Shown piece after piece: positions 6,545 through 13,583 of a stretch of DNA of 16,123 nt. The stretch is from CAZHHM01 sp964532225 (GTDB lineage Bacteria; Margulisbacteria; WOR-1; JAKLHX01): contig CAZHHM010000027.1 of the NCBI GenBank assembly GCA_964532225.1, positions 1-16,123 on the forward strand, given 5' to 3'. Position numbers and translations under genes: made by a program. Positions within the stretch are counted from its first letter, which is position 1. Each line of letters starts with the position of its first letter. The notes below the pieces were generated by a model. It had not been told where the DNA came from. It saw nothing but the letters and a program-made list of their open reading frames with translations, and did no database searches.

Positions 6545-7387
6545 TCATCTGATTAAGATGTAATTCTCAGGTTCAAGCAGATGGAAGTCGTCATAAAGAA
6601 ATATTTGGTCGTAATACTTCACTCCTGATAGATCCAGCTCCGATGTAATAACATTGAAGATCATGTCCTTATATACACTTGACTGCAATGAAACGGTCAT
6701 ATCAATGGCTTGTCTGCACGATTCAATCGTCTCATAGTTAAGTGCTTTCATCCCCCACATAGCCGGATACATACAGAGGACAGCCTCTCCTGCTCTCGCA
6801 TTCTTTGCCGCAGCATCAATACTGGCATAGCATCTCATGAACTCACCGAACCCGGCAAACGAACTTGACTTGGCATCAAAATGGCTTGCCCCGAATTTCA
6901 TTATCAGATCCGCTCGTATTTTGCTGGTCCTGAAAAAAACGGCCTCTTCCATGTCGAGTTCCAGGGACCATTCGTCACGATAGATCTTCCTCTCATCCTC
7001 ACGAAGCAATATCTCCATCGCTTTAGAGAAAACCATATAATCGCTGAAATGCTCGTTTGCATCGAACATTGAGGCAAAGCCCTGGTCGAATCTGTTCCTC
7101 CAGACAAATACATGCTCACGTCCCTGGAAACATCTTACGGACAATTCCTCGGAGGATGGGTCATATACTTCAATTCCCCTGCCTTCGATATGCAATGTCT
7201 GGATCCCGCTCCTGTCTAACAGCAGGTCCCCCTCTTTAAGTCGGCCGATATTAGCTTTGCAGATCGGCACCCAGGAAGACCTGAAGTCGTAATACCTGAG
7301 TGTTTGCCACTCCGTCAGGCAGTCGGATTTCATTCTGGCATACTTGTCGGCCAATGGCCTCAAACGCATTACTTTTGCGTTGCTCAT
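6545..7387 (-). CDS. Unrecognised protein of 280 residues
   Basis: I do not recognise this family. With the ATG at 7387 the protein has 280 residues and no signal peptide, membrane segment, coiled coil or obvious cysteine motif. It is rich in aromatic and acidic residues, as in RFDQGFASMFDANEHFSDYM and IYRDEWSLELDMEEAVFF. It ends in a DDFHLLEPENYILIR tail, so it is probably a soluble globular protein. The frame extends to an ATG at 7459, but that start would lie inside the divergent radical SAM gene. At 7387 a TATATT box sits six bases upstream, the same spacing as at two neighbouring genes, so I prefer it. The stop lies 23 bases before the hydrolase start, so it may be co-transcribed with the glycerol operon. 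Confidence 0.72.
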   Translation of the reverse strand: MSNAKVMRLRPLADKYARMKSDCLTEWQTLRYYDFRSSWVPICKANIGRLKEGDLLLDRSGIQTLHIEGRGIEVYDPSSEELSVRCFQGREHVFVWRNRFDQGFASMFDANEHFSDYMVFSKAMEILLREDERKIYRDEWSLELDMEEAVFFRTSKIRADLIMKFGASHFDAKSSSFAGFGEFMRCYASIDAAAKNARAGEAVLCMYPAMWGMKALNYETIESCRQAIDMTVSLQSSVYKDMIFNVITSELDLSGVKYYDQIFLYDDFHLLEPENYILIR

Positions 7388-7399
7388 GTCTGCAATATA
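7388..7399 (-). promoter_or_regulatory. Possible -10 box for the unrecognised gene
   Basis: TATATT on the minus strand (7399-7394) ends six bases before the ATG at 7387. It lacks the TG extension and I see no convincing -35, so it is weaker than the neighbouring promoters. The identical spacing is the main argument for it and for the chosen start codon. Confidence 0.4.
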
Positions 7400-7428
7400 T
7401 CGACCTGTTCTCTGCACGATTTCACCGA

Positions 7429-7443
7429 TGTTATAATTCCAGC
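7429..7443 (+). promoter_or_regulatory. Extended -10 promoter for the radical SAM gene, probably leaderless
   Basis: TGTTATAAT (7429-7437) ends six bases before the ATG at 7444. The nine bases are identical to the glycerol-operon promoter, as is the six-base spacing to the start codon, and both are preceded by GA. No ribosome binding site is present and no clear -35 is seen. Confidence 0.7.
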
Positions 7444-8586
7444 ATGAACAAAAAGGCACTCGCCTTAGCTTTATTTTCCGCCGTCTTTTTCACGGCAATA
7501 TATTCTTATGCCGGAGCATTTGATCTGGGCGGTATAACCGACAAACTGCGCAGGATCAAAGAAGCGAACCTGGTACTGCTTGAAGCAAAATATTACAACA
7601 AGCTCTCCAAAGATATCGTCCAGTGCGTACTGTGCCCCAACAAATGCGTACTGACCAACGGCTCAAAAGGTATTTGCGGGTCAAGGATCAATATCAACGG
7701 CAAGCTCATGTCCCTTGTCTACTCGAATCCCGTTGCCGTGCACGTGGACCCCATTGAAAAAAAACCTCTCTCCCATGTGCTTCCAGGCACGCCTACGTTC
7801 TCAATCGCCTGCGCGGGGTGCAACCTGAGATGTGTATTCTGCCAGAACTGGTCAATTGCTCAGGCAGAGCCCGAAAGCACTCCGTTCAACGTGCTTTTCC
7901 CAAAAGATGTCGTTGCCAGCGCGCTTAAGTACAAATGCCCGAGCGTTTCTTTCACTTATACCGAACCGGTGATCTTTTATGAATACATGCTTGAGACCTC
8001 AAAGCTTGCAAGAAAAGCAGGACTGAAGACCGTATTTCACTCGAACGGATATATAAATGAAGAGCCGCTTAAAGAACTGCTCAAAGTGACCGATGCTGCG
8101 GTCATCGACCTTAAAGGCTTTTCAGATGAGTTCTATATGAGCATGACAAAAGGAAAGCTCCAGCCAGTGCTCGACACACTGAAGACAATAAATAAGTCCG
8201 GGACCTGGCTTGAGATCGTAAATCTTGTCATCCCCGGAAAGAACGACGACCCGAAGATGATAAGAGCTATGTGCAAGTGGATCGTAAAAGAGCTCGGCCC
8301 TGATGTGCCTCTGCATTTTGCGGCGTTCTTCCCCATGCATATGCTTAAGGACGTCCCTCCCACCCCAAAAAGCACCATAGATATGGCCGTTTCCGTAGCC
8401 AGAGAGGAAGGGCTGAAATATGTCTATGTCGGGAACGTATACGGGTCAGCTGACGAAAGCACTTACTGCCCAAGGTGCAGGCATCTGGTCATAAAACGTT
8501 CAGGATATCGAGCTCAGGATCTTAATATCACAAAGAACGGCAATTGCGGGACCTGCGGGCTCAAGATACCCGGCGTCTGGAAATAA
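7444..8586 (+). CDS. amrS: AmrS-type radical SAM enzyme (AmmeMemoRadiSam system) with N-terminal signal-like segment
   Basis: This 380-residue protein belongs to the radical SAM group related to pyruvate-formate-lyase activating enzymes. The SAM/[4Fe-4S] motif CNLRCVFC lies at Cys126, Cys130 and Cys133. Before it is the family's CVLCPNKC cluster (Cys61, 64, 68) with GICGSR, then HVDPIEKKPLSHVLPG. After it come TYTEPVIFYEYM and VIDLKGF. The C-terminus carries two Cys pairs (342/345 and 368/371) like a zinc ribbon, ending in IPGVW. All are hallmarks of AmrS. The reaction is not established to my knowledge, and the usual partners (AMMECR1- and MEMO-domain proteins) are not in this window. The first 25 residues look like a Sec signal peptide: NKK, a long hydrophobic run, then YAGA. 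That is surprising for an oxygen-sensitive iron-sulfur enzyme. The 3' end overlaps the convergent gene by 26 bases. Confidence 0.88.
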   Translation: MNKKALALALFSAVFFTAIYSYAGAFDLGGITDKLRRIKEANLVLLEAKYYNKLSKDIVQCVLCPNKCVLTNGSKGICGSRININGKLMSLVYSNPVAVHVDPIEKKPLSHVLPGTPTFSIACAGCNLRCVFCQNWSIAQAEPESTPFNVLFPKDVVASALKYKCPSVSFTYTEPVIFYEYMLETSKLARKAGLKTVFHSNGYINEEPLKELLKVTDAAVIDLKGFSDEFYMSMTKGKLQPVLDTLKTINKSGTWLEIVNLVIPGKNDDPKMIRAMCKWIVKELGPDVPLHFAAFFPMHMLKDVPPTPKSTIDMAVSVAREEGLKYVYVGNVYGSADESTYCPRCRHLVIKRSGYRAQDLNITKNGNCGTCGLKIPGVWK

Positions 8587-10699
8587 GCAAAGCGGCCGCG
8601 ATAGAGCAGACAGAAGCAAAAACTATTGTCCCTGTCATTCCCCATGCAGGCACCGTCGCAATGACCACGGCAAACCCCGAAACGCATCCCCCTGCAAGGT
8701 CCGCGGAGTATAGTTTTGCCGTCATACTTTGATCAAGCCCTTTCGAGGCGTAAGCGAAATATGCCCCCGTTGGCAGTGCAGACAAAAAGCTTAAAGCGAC
8801 GATCGACCATCCTGGCAGCTCCGCTCCTCCCGATATTATCAGATAAATTGAGATGAATACCAGAGCAAATGCCGCGGACAGCGCGGTCATTGCCGTCATC
8901 CTTACCCTCCCGAGATATCTTGAAGACACCGCAAGTCCGGCCATATAAGCCGCTATCAGGAGCCCTATCATCCTGAAGAGAGAGCCGTAGTACGACTGGT
9001 ACAGGAACAGGAGCACCATGCTTGCCATTAAGCCTGAGGAAGACAGAAGGAACATCGCAAGATATGTCCTTGCCCTGTCACCACGTTTTCCTCCTGCCGA
9101 CATCAAAGCGAACACTGCAAGAAAAAGCATACCTGATACTATTCTCATGTCGGCTGAAGATGCGTATTCCAGCGCCCTTGCCGACCATGGGCCTGAAAGC
9201 CTTGCCCACAATTGCCGTGAATACATATATGGTACCGGGAATAACGTAGTGTTGACCGGAGCTTCTAACGACAGCTGCCTAGATATGCTCTCCTGTCTCA
9301 TCGGCATGAAGAAAGACCCCAATATTTCATTTGAAAAATATCCTGGACCCATAGCCAACTCCTTATATCTTGAAGCCATCTCATCTTTGCTTGATGTAAG
9401 AACTCCGGATGAGAGGGCACCGAACATGTAATTATTAGACCCTGCGACCGTCACGGTGTAAGAGAAGGAACTTTCAAGAGCCCTTTTCACCGACGCGTTC
9501 ATCAGTGCGGTCTCCTTCGGGATGAAAACATCAGACACCGGAAGCCTCAGGGAAAGAACACCTCCCTCGGCAAGCCTTGATGAAGCCGACCTGAGGAACT
9601 CTGCCGTAAAGGTCCTGTTGGAGATCAAGTTGCCGGGCTCAACTCCTCCGAGAATGATAAGATCATATTTCCTGCCATGCATCTTAATATGCCTCACAGG
9701 GTCATCGTTTATAACCGATATTCTTTTGTCAGACAGCACGTTGCCCCCGATGTAACGGTAAGCTTTGATCAACACAGGGTCCGGCTCAAGGACGTCAAGC
9801 GACAGTACCCCGTTTATTTGAATGAGCCGCTTAATAAGTCCTGGAGGACCGCTGATCACAAGCACCGCTTTAGGACTCTTCTGCTGTATCGCGGACATCG
9901 CGGCATATTCCTCATCAAGCGGTGAGTCGGCCGAAGGGGCAACAAGCTTCCCTGACTGAAAAACGGTCCTGTCGCCTGTGTTCTCCGTCACTGCCACATC
10001 ACCGTACGGTGAAGGGGCTTCCCAGACCGGCATATACGGGAAATACTGGGTTTTTAACAGCGCTTTATCCGCGGCTTGCGCTGCCAGCAACAGGGCGCCG
10101 CAAATTATCATGACAGGGACCTTTTTGCCCTTCACCCCAAGAACAAGGACAAGTATCATAAATATGCCCAGAAGAGAGGCAAAGATCATAACACTGTTCA
10201 TGTAGATGAAAGCCAAGGAACTCAGGAGAAGCCCTGCTGTCATGGACCCGGCTGACTCCAAAGGGTATGAAGATCTTGCAGGCGCATCATCCTTGGCCCG
10301 AATGATCGATGTGACGATCACGAATTGAAGCCCTGAGATGAATGCCGCAGGCAGCACAGCAAGAGCAGACACCCCAACGACCGATGACAGGGCCGTTATC
10401 TGCCCGAACGGAAGTCCCATCAATGAAGGCCCAGCCCTTGAGACAACAACCCCCCACGCGAACGTCAGGAACATCATAAGCTGCAGATATATGACAAGCT
10501 GCCCGTCCTTAGATATTCTTCTGAAAAAGAGGAAGCTGTAGCTGCCGGCAGCAGCAAAGGCTATCCACAAGGAAATAACGATGGCATATACCACTTCGTT
10601 GCCTGAGAAGCTGGTCACGAGCTCTCTGGTCAGTACGAGCTGAGCTGAAAGCGAAAGAGCCCCTAAGAAGAAAGTGAAGACAGATAGACCGGGAGCCAT
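8561..10699 (-). CDS. Polytopic membrane protein with degenerate spermidine-synthase-like domain
   Basis: The 712-residue protein has three parts. Residues 1-210 hold about six membrane segments and start like fused membrane spermidine synthases (LVLTRELVTSFSGNE near 21-35). Residues 228-430 resemble a spermidine synthase: SPYGDVAV (230-237), a Rossmann strand with LEPDP (304-308), YDLIIL (345-350) and NRTFTAEFL (361-369). Residues 515-708 hold about six more membrane segments. Key positions are changed: the GGG nucleotide loop is ISGPPG (282-287), and the usual D-x-x-D-P active-site strand reads GGVEP (351-355), so both acidic residues are lost or altered. Ordinary aminopropyl transfer is therefore unlikely. 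It could bind a nucleotide-like ligand, act on another substrate, or transport something. The start is 24 bases from the divergent DsbD-like gene. Confidence 0.8.
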   Translation of the reverse strand: MAPGLSVFTFFLGALSLSAQLVLTRELVTSFSGNEVVYAIVISLWIAFAAAGSYSFLFFRRISKDGQLVIYLQLMMFLTFAWGVVVSRAGPSLMGLPFGQITALSSVVGVSALAVLPAAFISGLQFVIVTSIIRAKDDAPARSSYPLESAGSMTAGLLLSSLAFIYMNSVMIFASLLGIFMILVLVLGVKGKKVPVMIICGALLLAAQAADKALLKTQYFPYMPVWEAPSPYGDVAVTENTGDRTVFQSGKLVAPSADSPLDEEYAAMSAIQQKSPKAVLVISGPPGLIKRLIQINGVLSLDVLEPDPVLIKAYRYIGGNVLSDKRISVINDDPVRHIKMHGRKYDLIILGGVEPGNLISNRTFTAEFLRSASSRLAEGGVLSLRLPVSDVFIPKETALMNASVKRALESSFSYTVTVAGSNNYMFGALSSGVLTSSKDEMASRYKELAMGPGYFSNEILGSFFMPMRQESISRQLSLEAPVNTTLFPVPYMYSRQLWARLSGPWSARALEYASSADMRIVSGMLFLAVFALMSAGGKRGDRARTYLAMFLLSSSGLMASMVLLFLYQSYYGSLFRMIGLLIAAYMAGLAVSSRYLGRVRMTAMTALSAAFALVFISIYLIISGGAELPGWSIVALSFLSALPTGAYFAYASKGLDQSMTAKLYSADLAGGCVSGFAVVIATVPAWGMTGTIVFASVCSIAAALLISRRRVS

Positions 10700-10717
10700 G
10701 GTTTTGGTATTATATCA
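10700..10717 (-). promoter_or_regulatory. Extended -10 promoter for the spermidine-synthase-like membrane gene
   Basis: On the minus strand TGATATAAT has TG at 10717-10716 and TATAAT at 10714-10709. It ends nine bases before the ATG at 10699, giving a predicted leader of two or three bases. It overlaps the opposite-strand -10 box of the divergent gene by five bases. Confidence 0.6.
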
Positions 10718-10723
10718 CGTGAT
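10705..10723 (+). promoter_or_regulatory. Extended -10 promoter for the DsbD-like gene
   Basis: TGGTATTAT (10705-10713) ends ten bases before the ATG at 10724, so the predicted leader is only a few bases, with no Shine-Dalgarno sequence. No good -35 is seen; that region would lie inside the divergent gene. Confidence 0.5.
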
Positions 10724-10725
10724 AT
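10712..10725. promoter_or_regulatory. Perfect 14-base palindrome, candidate operator between divergent genes
   Basis: ATATCACGTGATAT reads the same on both strands. It covers the minus-strand extended -10 region and the first two bases of the DsbD-like start codon. A dimeric repressor bound here would block both divergent promoters. Short AT-rich palindromes can arise by chance, but this one is perfect and exactly placed. Confidence 0.5.
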
Positions 10726-11374
10726 GTTCCAGCTAGCTTTTATGGCTTCTCTCTTCACCCAGGGAATTCTCCTGGGAAGCGGGCCATGTCTTCTTACCTG
10801 CGTCCCGATCGTACTTCCATACATAGCAGCGACACAAAAAGGATGGAAGGAAGGCCTCATTGCCGTGCTTGTATTCTCATCCTCTAAGGTGCTGATGTAT
10901 TCTCTGCTTGGAGGTCTGTTCGGTTACATTGGAAGCTATCTGATACAGATATCCCCGGCAGTAAGCAGGTATCTATGGATAGCAGGTGCTCTTCTACTTA
11001 TCGCGATAGGTCTCGGGCTGTTATTCGGCAAAAGGCACCAGAACCCGATGTGCAAGGCCATGCATGTCCATGCTTCGTCAAGGTCTTTGATGAACCTGTT
11101 CATACTTGGAATAGTAGTAGGCCTTTCGCCATGCCTTCCCCTGACCACGGCACTAATCCAGATAGCCTTGACCTCAGGCGGGTTGTTCGACGGGTTCCTT
11201 TACGGGCTTGCTTTCGGCATAGGTACCGCCGTATCCCCGCTGCTTATCATCGGAGCGGTATCAGGCGCAGTAACGAGCAGGATCGCAGATAACGACAGAT
11301 ATTTCACTACACTCAACCGCTTAAGCGGAGCAATATTAATAGCGGTCGGGACCTTTATTCTCTTCAGACTTTAA
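10724..11374 (+). CDS. DsbD/CcdA-like integral membrane protein (TauE/SafE-annotated group)
   Basis: A 216-residue inner-membrane protein with about six membrane segments. The first segment carries GSGPCLLTCVPIVLPYI with Cys22 and Cys26, and the fourth carries GLSPCLPL with Cys137. These duplicated Pro-Cys motifs mark the DsbD/CcdA transmembrane family, which passes electrons across the membrane through a cysteine pair in different segments. The cytosolic or periplasmic loop between the halves holds Cys110, His114 and His116 (PMCKAMHVH), which might bind a metal. Homologues with this GPCxxxCxP pattern are often labelled sulfite exporter TauE/SafE or cytochrome c biogenesis protein. There is no thioredoxin-like or cytochrome gene nearby to show the target. 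It is transcribed divergently from the spermidine-synthase-like membrane gene, and its TAA stop overlaps that of the EF-G gene. Confidence 0.78.
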   Translation: MFQLAFMASLFTQGILLGSGPCLLTCVPIVLPYIAATQKGWKEGLIAVLVFSSSKVLMYSLLGGLFGYIGSYLIQISPAVSRYLWIAGALLLIAIGLGLLFGKRHQNPMCKAMHVHASSRSLMNLFILGIVVGLSPCLPLTTALIQIALTSGGLFDGFLYGLAFGIGTAVSPLLIIGAVSGAVTSRIADNDRYFTTLNRLSGAILIAVGTFILFRL

Positions 11375-13458
11375 ACGCTTCCTCTGTCAGACAGTTCCCC
11401 CGCGGCTTTAAGCGCATCGTACTTTGACACCAGGTCTGTCTGGGTCTTTGCCGTCACTTCTTCATAATGGGAGAACTTTGAGGTAAAGAAACCTCTTCCC
11501 CTGCTTATCGATCTGAGGTCGGACGCATATTTTGCTATCTCGGCATGAGGAACGGCCGCTTTGACCACCTGGTTCTTGCCGTTGCCTTGGTCCATACCGA
11601 GTATCTTCCCTCTTCTTTTATTGATATCGGAGACGATATCCCCCACGCAATCGTCCGGAACGGTGATCTCCATGTTCATTATTGGTTCAAGTATCACCGG
11701 TCTTGCCTCGACCACGCCTTTCTTAAAGCCCATGGACCCAGCTATCTTAAAGGCCATGTCCGAAGAATCCACTTCATGGTACGAGCCGTCATAAAGCGTA
11801 ACCTTAACGTCCATAAAAGGATATCCCGCGATAACGCCACCTGCCATCGTGTCTTTGATGCCTTTTTCGATAGAAGGGATATAGTTCTTGGGAATAGCAC
11901 CGCCGACTATCTTATCAACGAACACAAAACCTCCGCCTCTTGAAAGCGGTTCAAGCTCAAGCCAGCAATCCCCGTACTGCCCCCTGCCCCCCGACTGCTT
12001 TTTGTATTTGCCCTGCGCCTTGGCCCTTCCTTTTATCGTCTCACGGTAAGGGATCCTGGGAGCTCCTGCCTCGATCTCGACCCCGTATCTTTTCTGCACC
12101 TTTGCCAATGACACCTCAAGATGCACATCTCCCATGCCTGAAATGACGGTTTCTTTAGTCTCGGTGTTATGGGAGACCTTGAAGGTCGGGTCTTCATGCG
12201 TAAGAGTGTTCAAAGCTGTTCCCATCTTTTCCTGGTCAGCCTTTGACTTAGGCTTGACCGCTATAGACAGTATCGGCTCCGGATATGTGAACGGTTTATA
12301 TACTATCGGCTTGCCTGTTTCGCACAGAGTATCGCCTGTGGCCGTGCTCTTCAGCTTCGGCAGGGCGACGATATCACCTGCCACAGCCACCTGTGTTTCT
12401 TCCCTGTTCTTCCCTTTCATGAGAAATATCTGCCCCACCCTTTCGGAAGCATTCTTAGAGGAATTCAAAACAGCCGAAGCGTGATTGAGCTTGCCGGAGA
12501 GCACTCTGACAAAAGACAGTTCGCCCACATGCGGCTCGATCATGGTAGAGAACACATATCCCGAGAACGGCTCTTCCGCAGTCGCCTTCCTCTCGGACCC
12601 GTCCATGCCTTTGAGCACTTTTTCATCGGCACTGGGAAGCCACAGCTCTGCCGCCTCCAGCAGCTGCTGCATGCCGAGGTTCTTTATGGCGCTTCCGCAA
12701 AGCACAGGATAGATCTGCTTATGGTCAACGCTTTTCTGGAACGCGAACTTCACCTCATCGTCGCTTATGGGCTGGTCGTTCATGAACTTTTCCATAAGGC
12801 CTTCGTCTATCTCGACGACCTCTTCGATGAGCATATCCCTGTATTTATCCACATCTTCTTTCATTTCGGCCGGTATAGGTATCTCGACAGGCTTTCCGCC
12901 TTCATATTTGTAGGCTTTCATGTTCAATATGTCGACGATACCAGAGAAAGCTGATTCCTGCCCTATAGGAAGGAAAACAGGGACGACATCCTTGCCGAAA
13001 CTTTCCTTCAGGATATCGAAGGTCCTGTAAAAGTCGGCCCTCTCTTTGTCCATCCTGTTCACGAATATTATCCTGGGAAGGTTGTCCTCCTCAGCTACTC
13101 TCCACATATCATGCGCTCCGACCCCGAGTCCCGAGACTGCGCAGGCAACAAATATCGCACAGTCCGAAGCGGATATGCCAGAGATCATCTCTCCCGTGAA
13201 GTCGGCGAAACCCGGCGTATCGATAATGTTCACTTTGTAATCCTTGTACTCCAGAGGAGCGACCGATGTCCTGATGCTTATATGGCGCCTGATCTCTTCA
13301 GATTCGAAGTCGGACGTCGTTGTGCCGTCAAGTACGCTTCCCATCCTCGTTATGGCCCCGGAATCAAAAAGAAGGGCCTCGGTCAGTGTCGTTTTTCCCG
13401 AGCCGGCATGGCCTATCACCGCGATGTTCTTGATCCTGGAGGGGGCATATGTCTTCAT
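11371..13458 (-). CDS. fusA: Elongation factor G-like GTPase, EF-G2 type
   Basis: This 695-residue translational GTPase has the full EF-G length and domain order. The P-loop is GHAGSGKT (16-23), followed by DGTTTSDFESEE in switch I, DTPGFADF in switch II, NRMD as the base-specificity motif and GSAIKNLG as G5. Later come GMGDVHLEV (domain III), a domain IV with GRGQYGDCWLELEP and the VDSSDMAFKIAGSMGFKKG region, then a domain V with ITVPDDCVGDIVSDINKRRGKILGMD. The GHAGSGKT loop and DGTTTSDFESEE, in place of GHIDAGKT and the usual GATTMD segment, mark the EF-G2 paralogue rather than the housekeeping factor. The G4 motif has Arg where NKxD is usual. EF-G2 may act in translocation or recycling under special conditions. 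AGGAG lies seven bases before the ATG, unlike the leaderless neighbours. Confidence 0.9.
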   Translation of the reverse strand: MKTYAPSRIKNIAVIGHAGSGKTTLTEALLFDSGAITRMGSVLDGTTTSDFESEEIRRHISIRTSVAPLEYKDYKVNIIDTPGFADFTGEMISGISASDCAIFVACAVSGLGVGAHDMWRVAEEDNLPRIIFVNRMDKERADFYRTFDILKESFGKDVVPVFLPIGQESAFSGIVDILNMKAYKYEGGKPVEIPIPAEMKEDVDKYRDMLIEEVVEIDEGLMEKFMNDQPISDDEVKFAFQKSVDHKQIYPVLCGSAIKNLGMQQLLEAAELWLPSADEKVLKGMDGSERKATAEEPFSGYVFSTMIEPHVGELSFVRVLSGKLNHASAVLNSSKNASERVGQIFLMKGKNREETQVAVAGDIVALPKLKSTATGDTLCETGKPIVYKPFTYPEPILSIAVKPKSKADQEKMGTALNTLTHEDPTFKVSHNTETKETVISGMGDVHLEVSLAKVQKRYGVEIEAGAPRIPYRETIKGRAKAQGKYKKQSGGRGQYGDCWLELEPLSRGGGFVFVDKIVGGAIPKNYIPSIEKGIKDTMAGGVIAGYPFMDVKVTLYDGSYHEVDSSDMAFKIAGSMGFKKGVVEARPVILEPIMNMEITVPDDCVGDIVSDINKRRGKILGMDQGNGKNQVVKAAVPHAEIAKYASDLRSISRGRGFFTSKFSHYEEVTAKTQTDLVSKYDALKAAGELSDRGSV

Positions 13459-13495
13459 TTTGCTGCTCCTTTTTGAGAAGGCCGGTTCAAAACTT

Positions 13496-13531
13496 GGTAG
13501 GATTTTAGCACAAAGATTTCAAGGCTTGCAA
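13496..13531 (-). promoter_or_regulatory. Promoter of the EF-G2-like gene
   Basis: On the minus strand a -35 TTGCAA (13531-13526), an 18-base spacer, then TAAAAT (13507-13502) with a TGC extension give a predicted start near 13495 and a leader of about 37 bases containing the AGGAG site. Sixteen bases around the -10 box (13512-13497) are identical to those upstream of the glycosyltransferase gene at 14536-14551. Confidence 0.65.
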
Positions 13532-13554
13532 ACATCCCTCGCGTAATGTAAAAT
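13526..13554 (+). promoter_or_regulatory. Promoter of the bactofilin-like membrane gene, possibly sharing its -35 with the EF-G2-like gene
   Basis: TTGCAA (13526-13531), a 17-base spacer and TAAAAT (13549-13554) precede the ATG at 13584. AAGGAGG (13573-13579) is a strong ribosome binding site. TTGCAA is its own reverse complement, so the same six bases can serve the divergent gene. Confidence 0.5.
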
Positions 13555-13583
13555 AAAATTCGATTTTCTGAAAAGGAGGATCT

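Noticed and set aside
7388..7459. Longer N-terminus for the unrecognised minus-strand gene, starting at the ATG at 7459
   Set aside because: It would overlap the start of the divergent radical SAM gene and cover its promoter; the TATATT box six bases before 7387 supports the shorter form.
9018..9431. 137-codon open frame opposite the spermidine-synthase-like gene
   Set aside because: Antisense shadow of a long conserved membrane-protein frame without its own signals.
11545..11943. Long open frame on the plus strand opposite the EF-G2-like gene
   Set aside because: It lies wholly inside a well-conserved gene, has no family-like sequence and no promoter or ribosome binding site.
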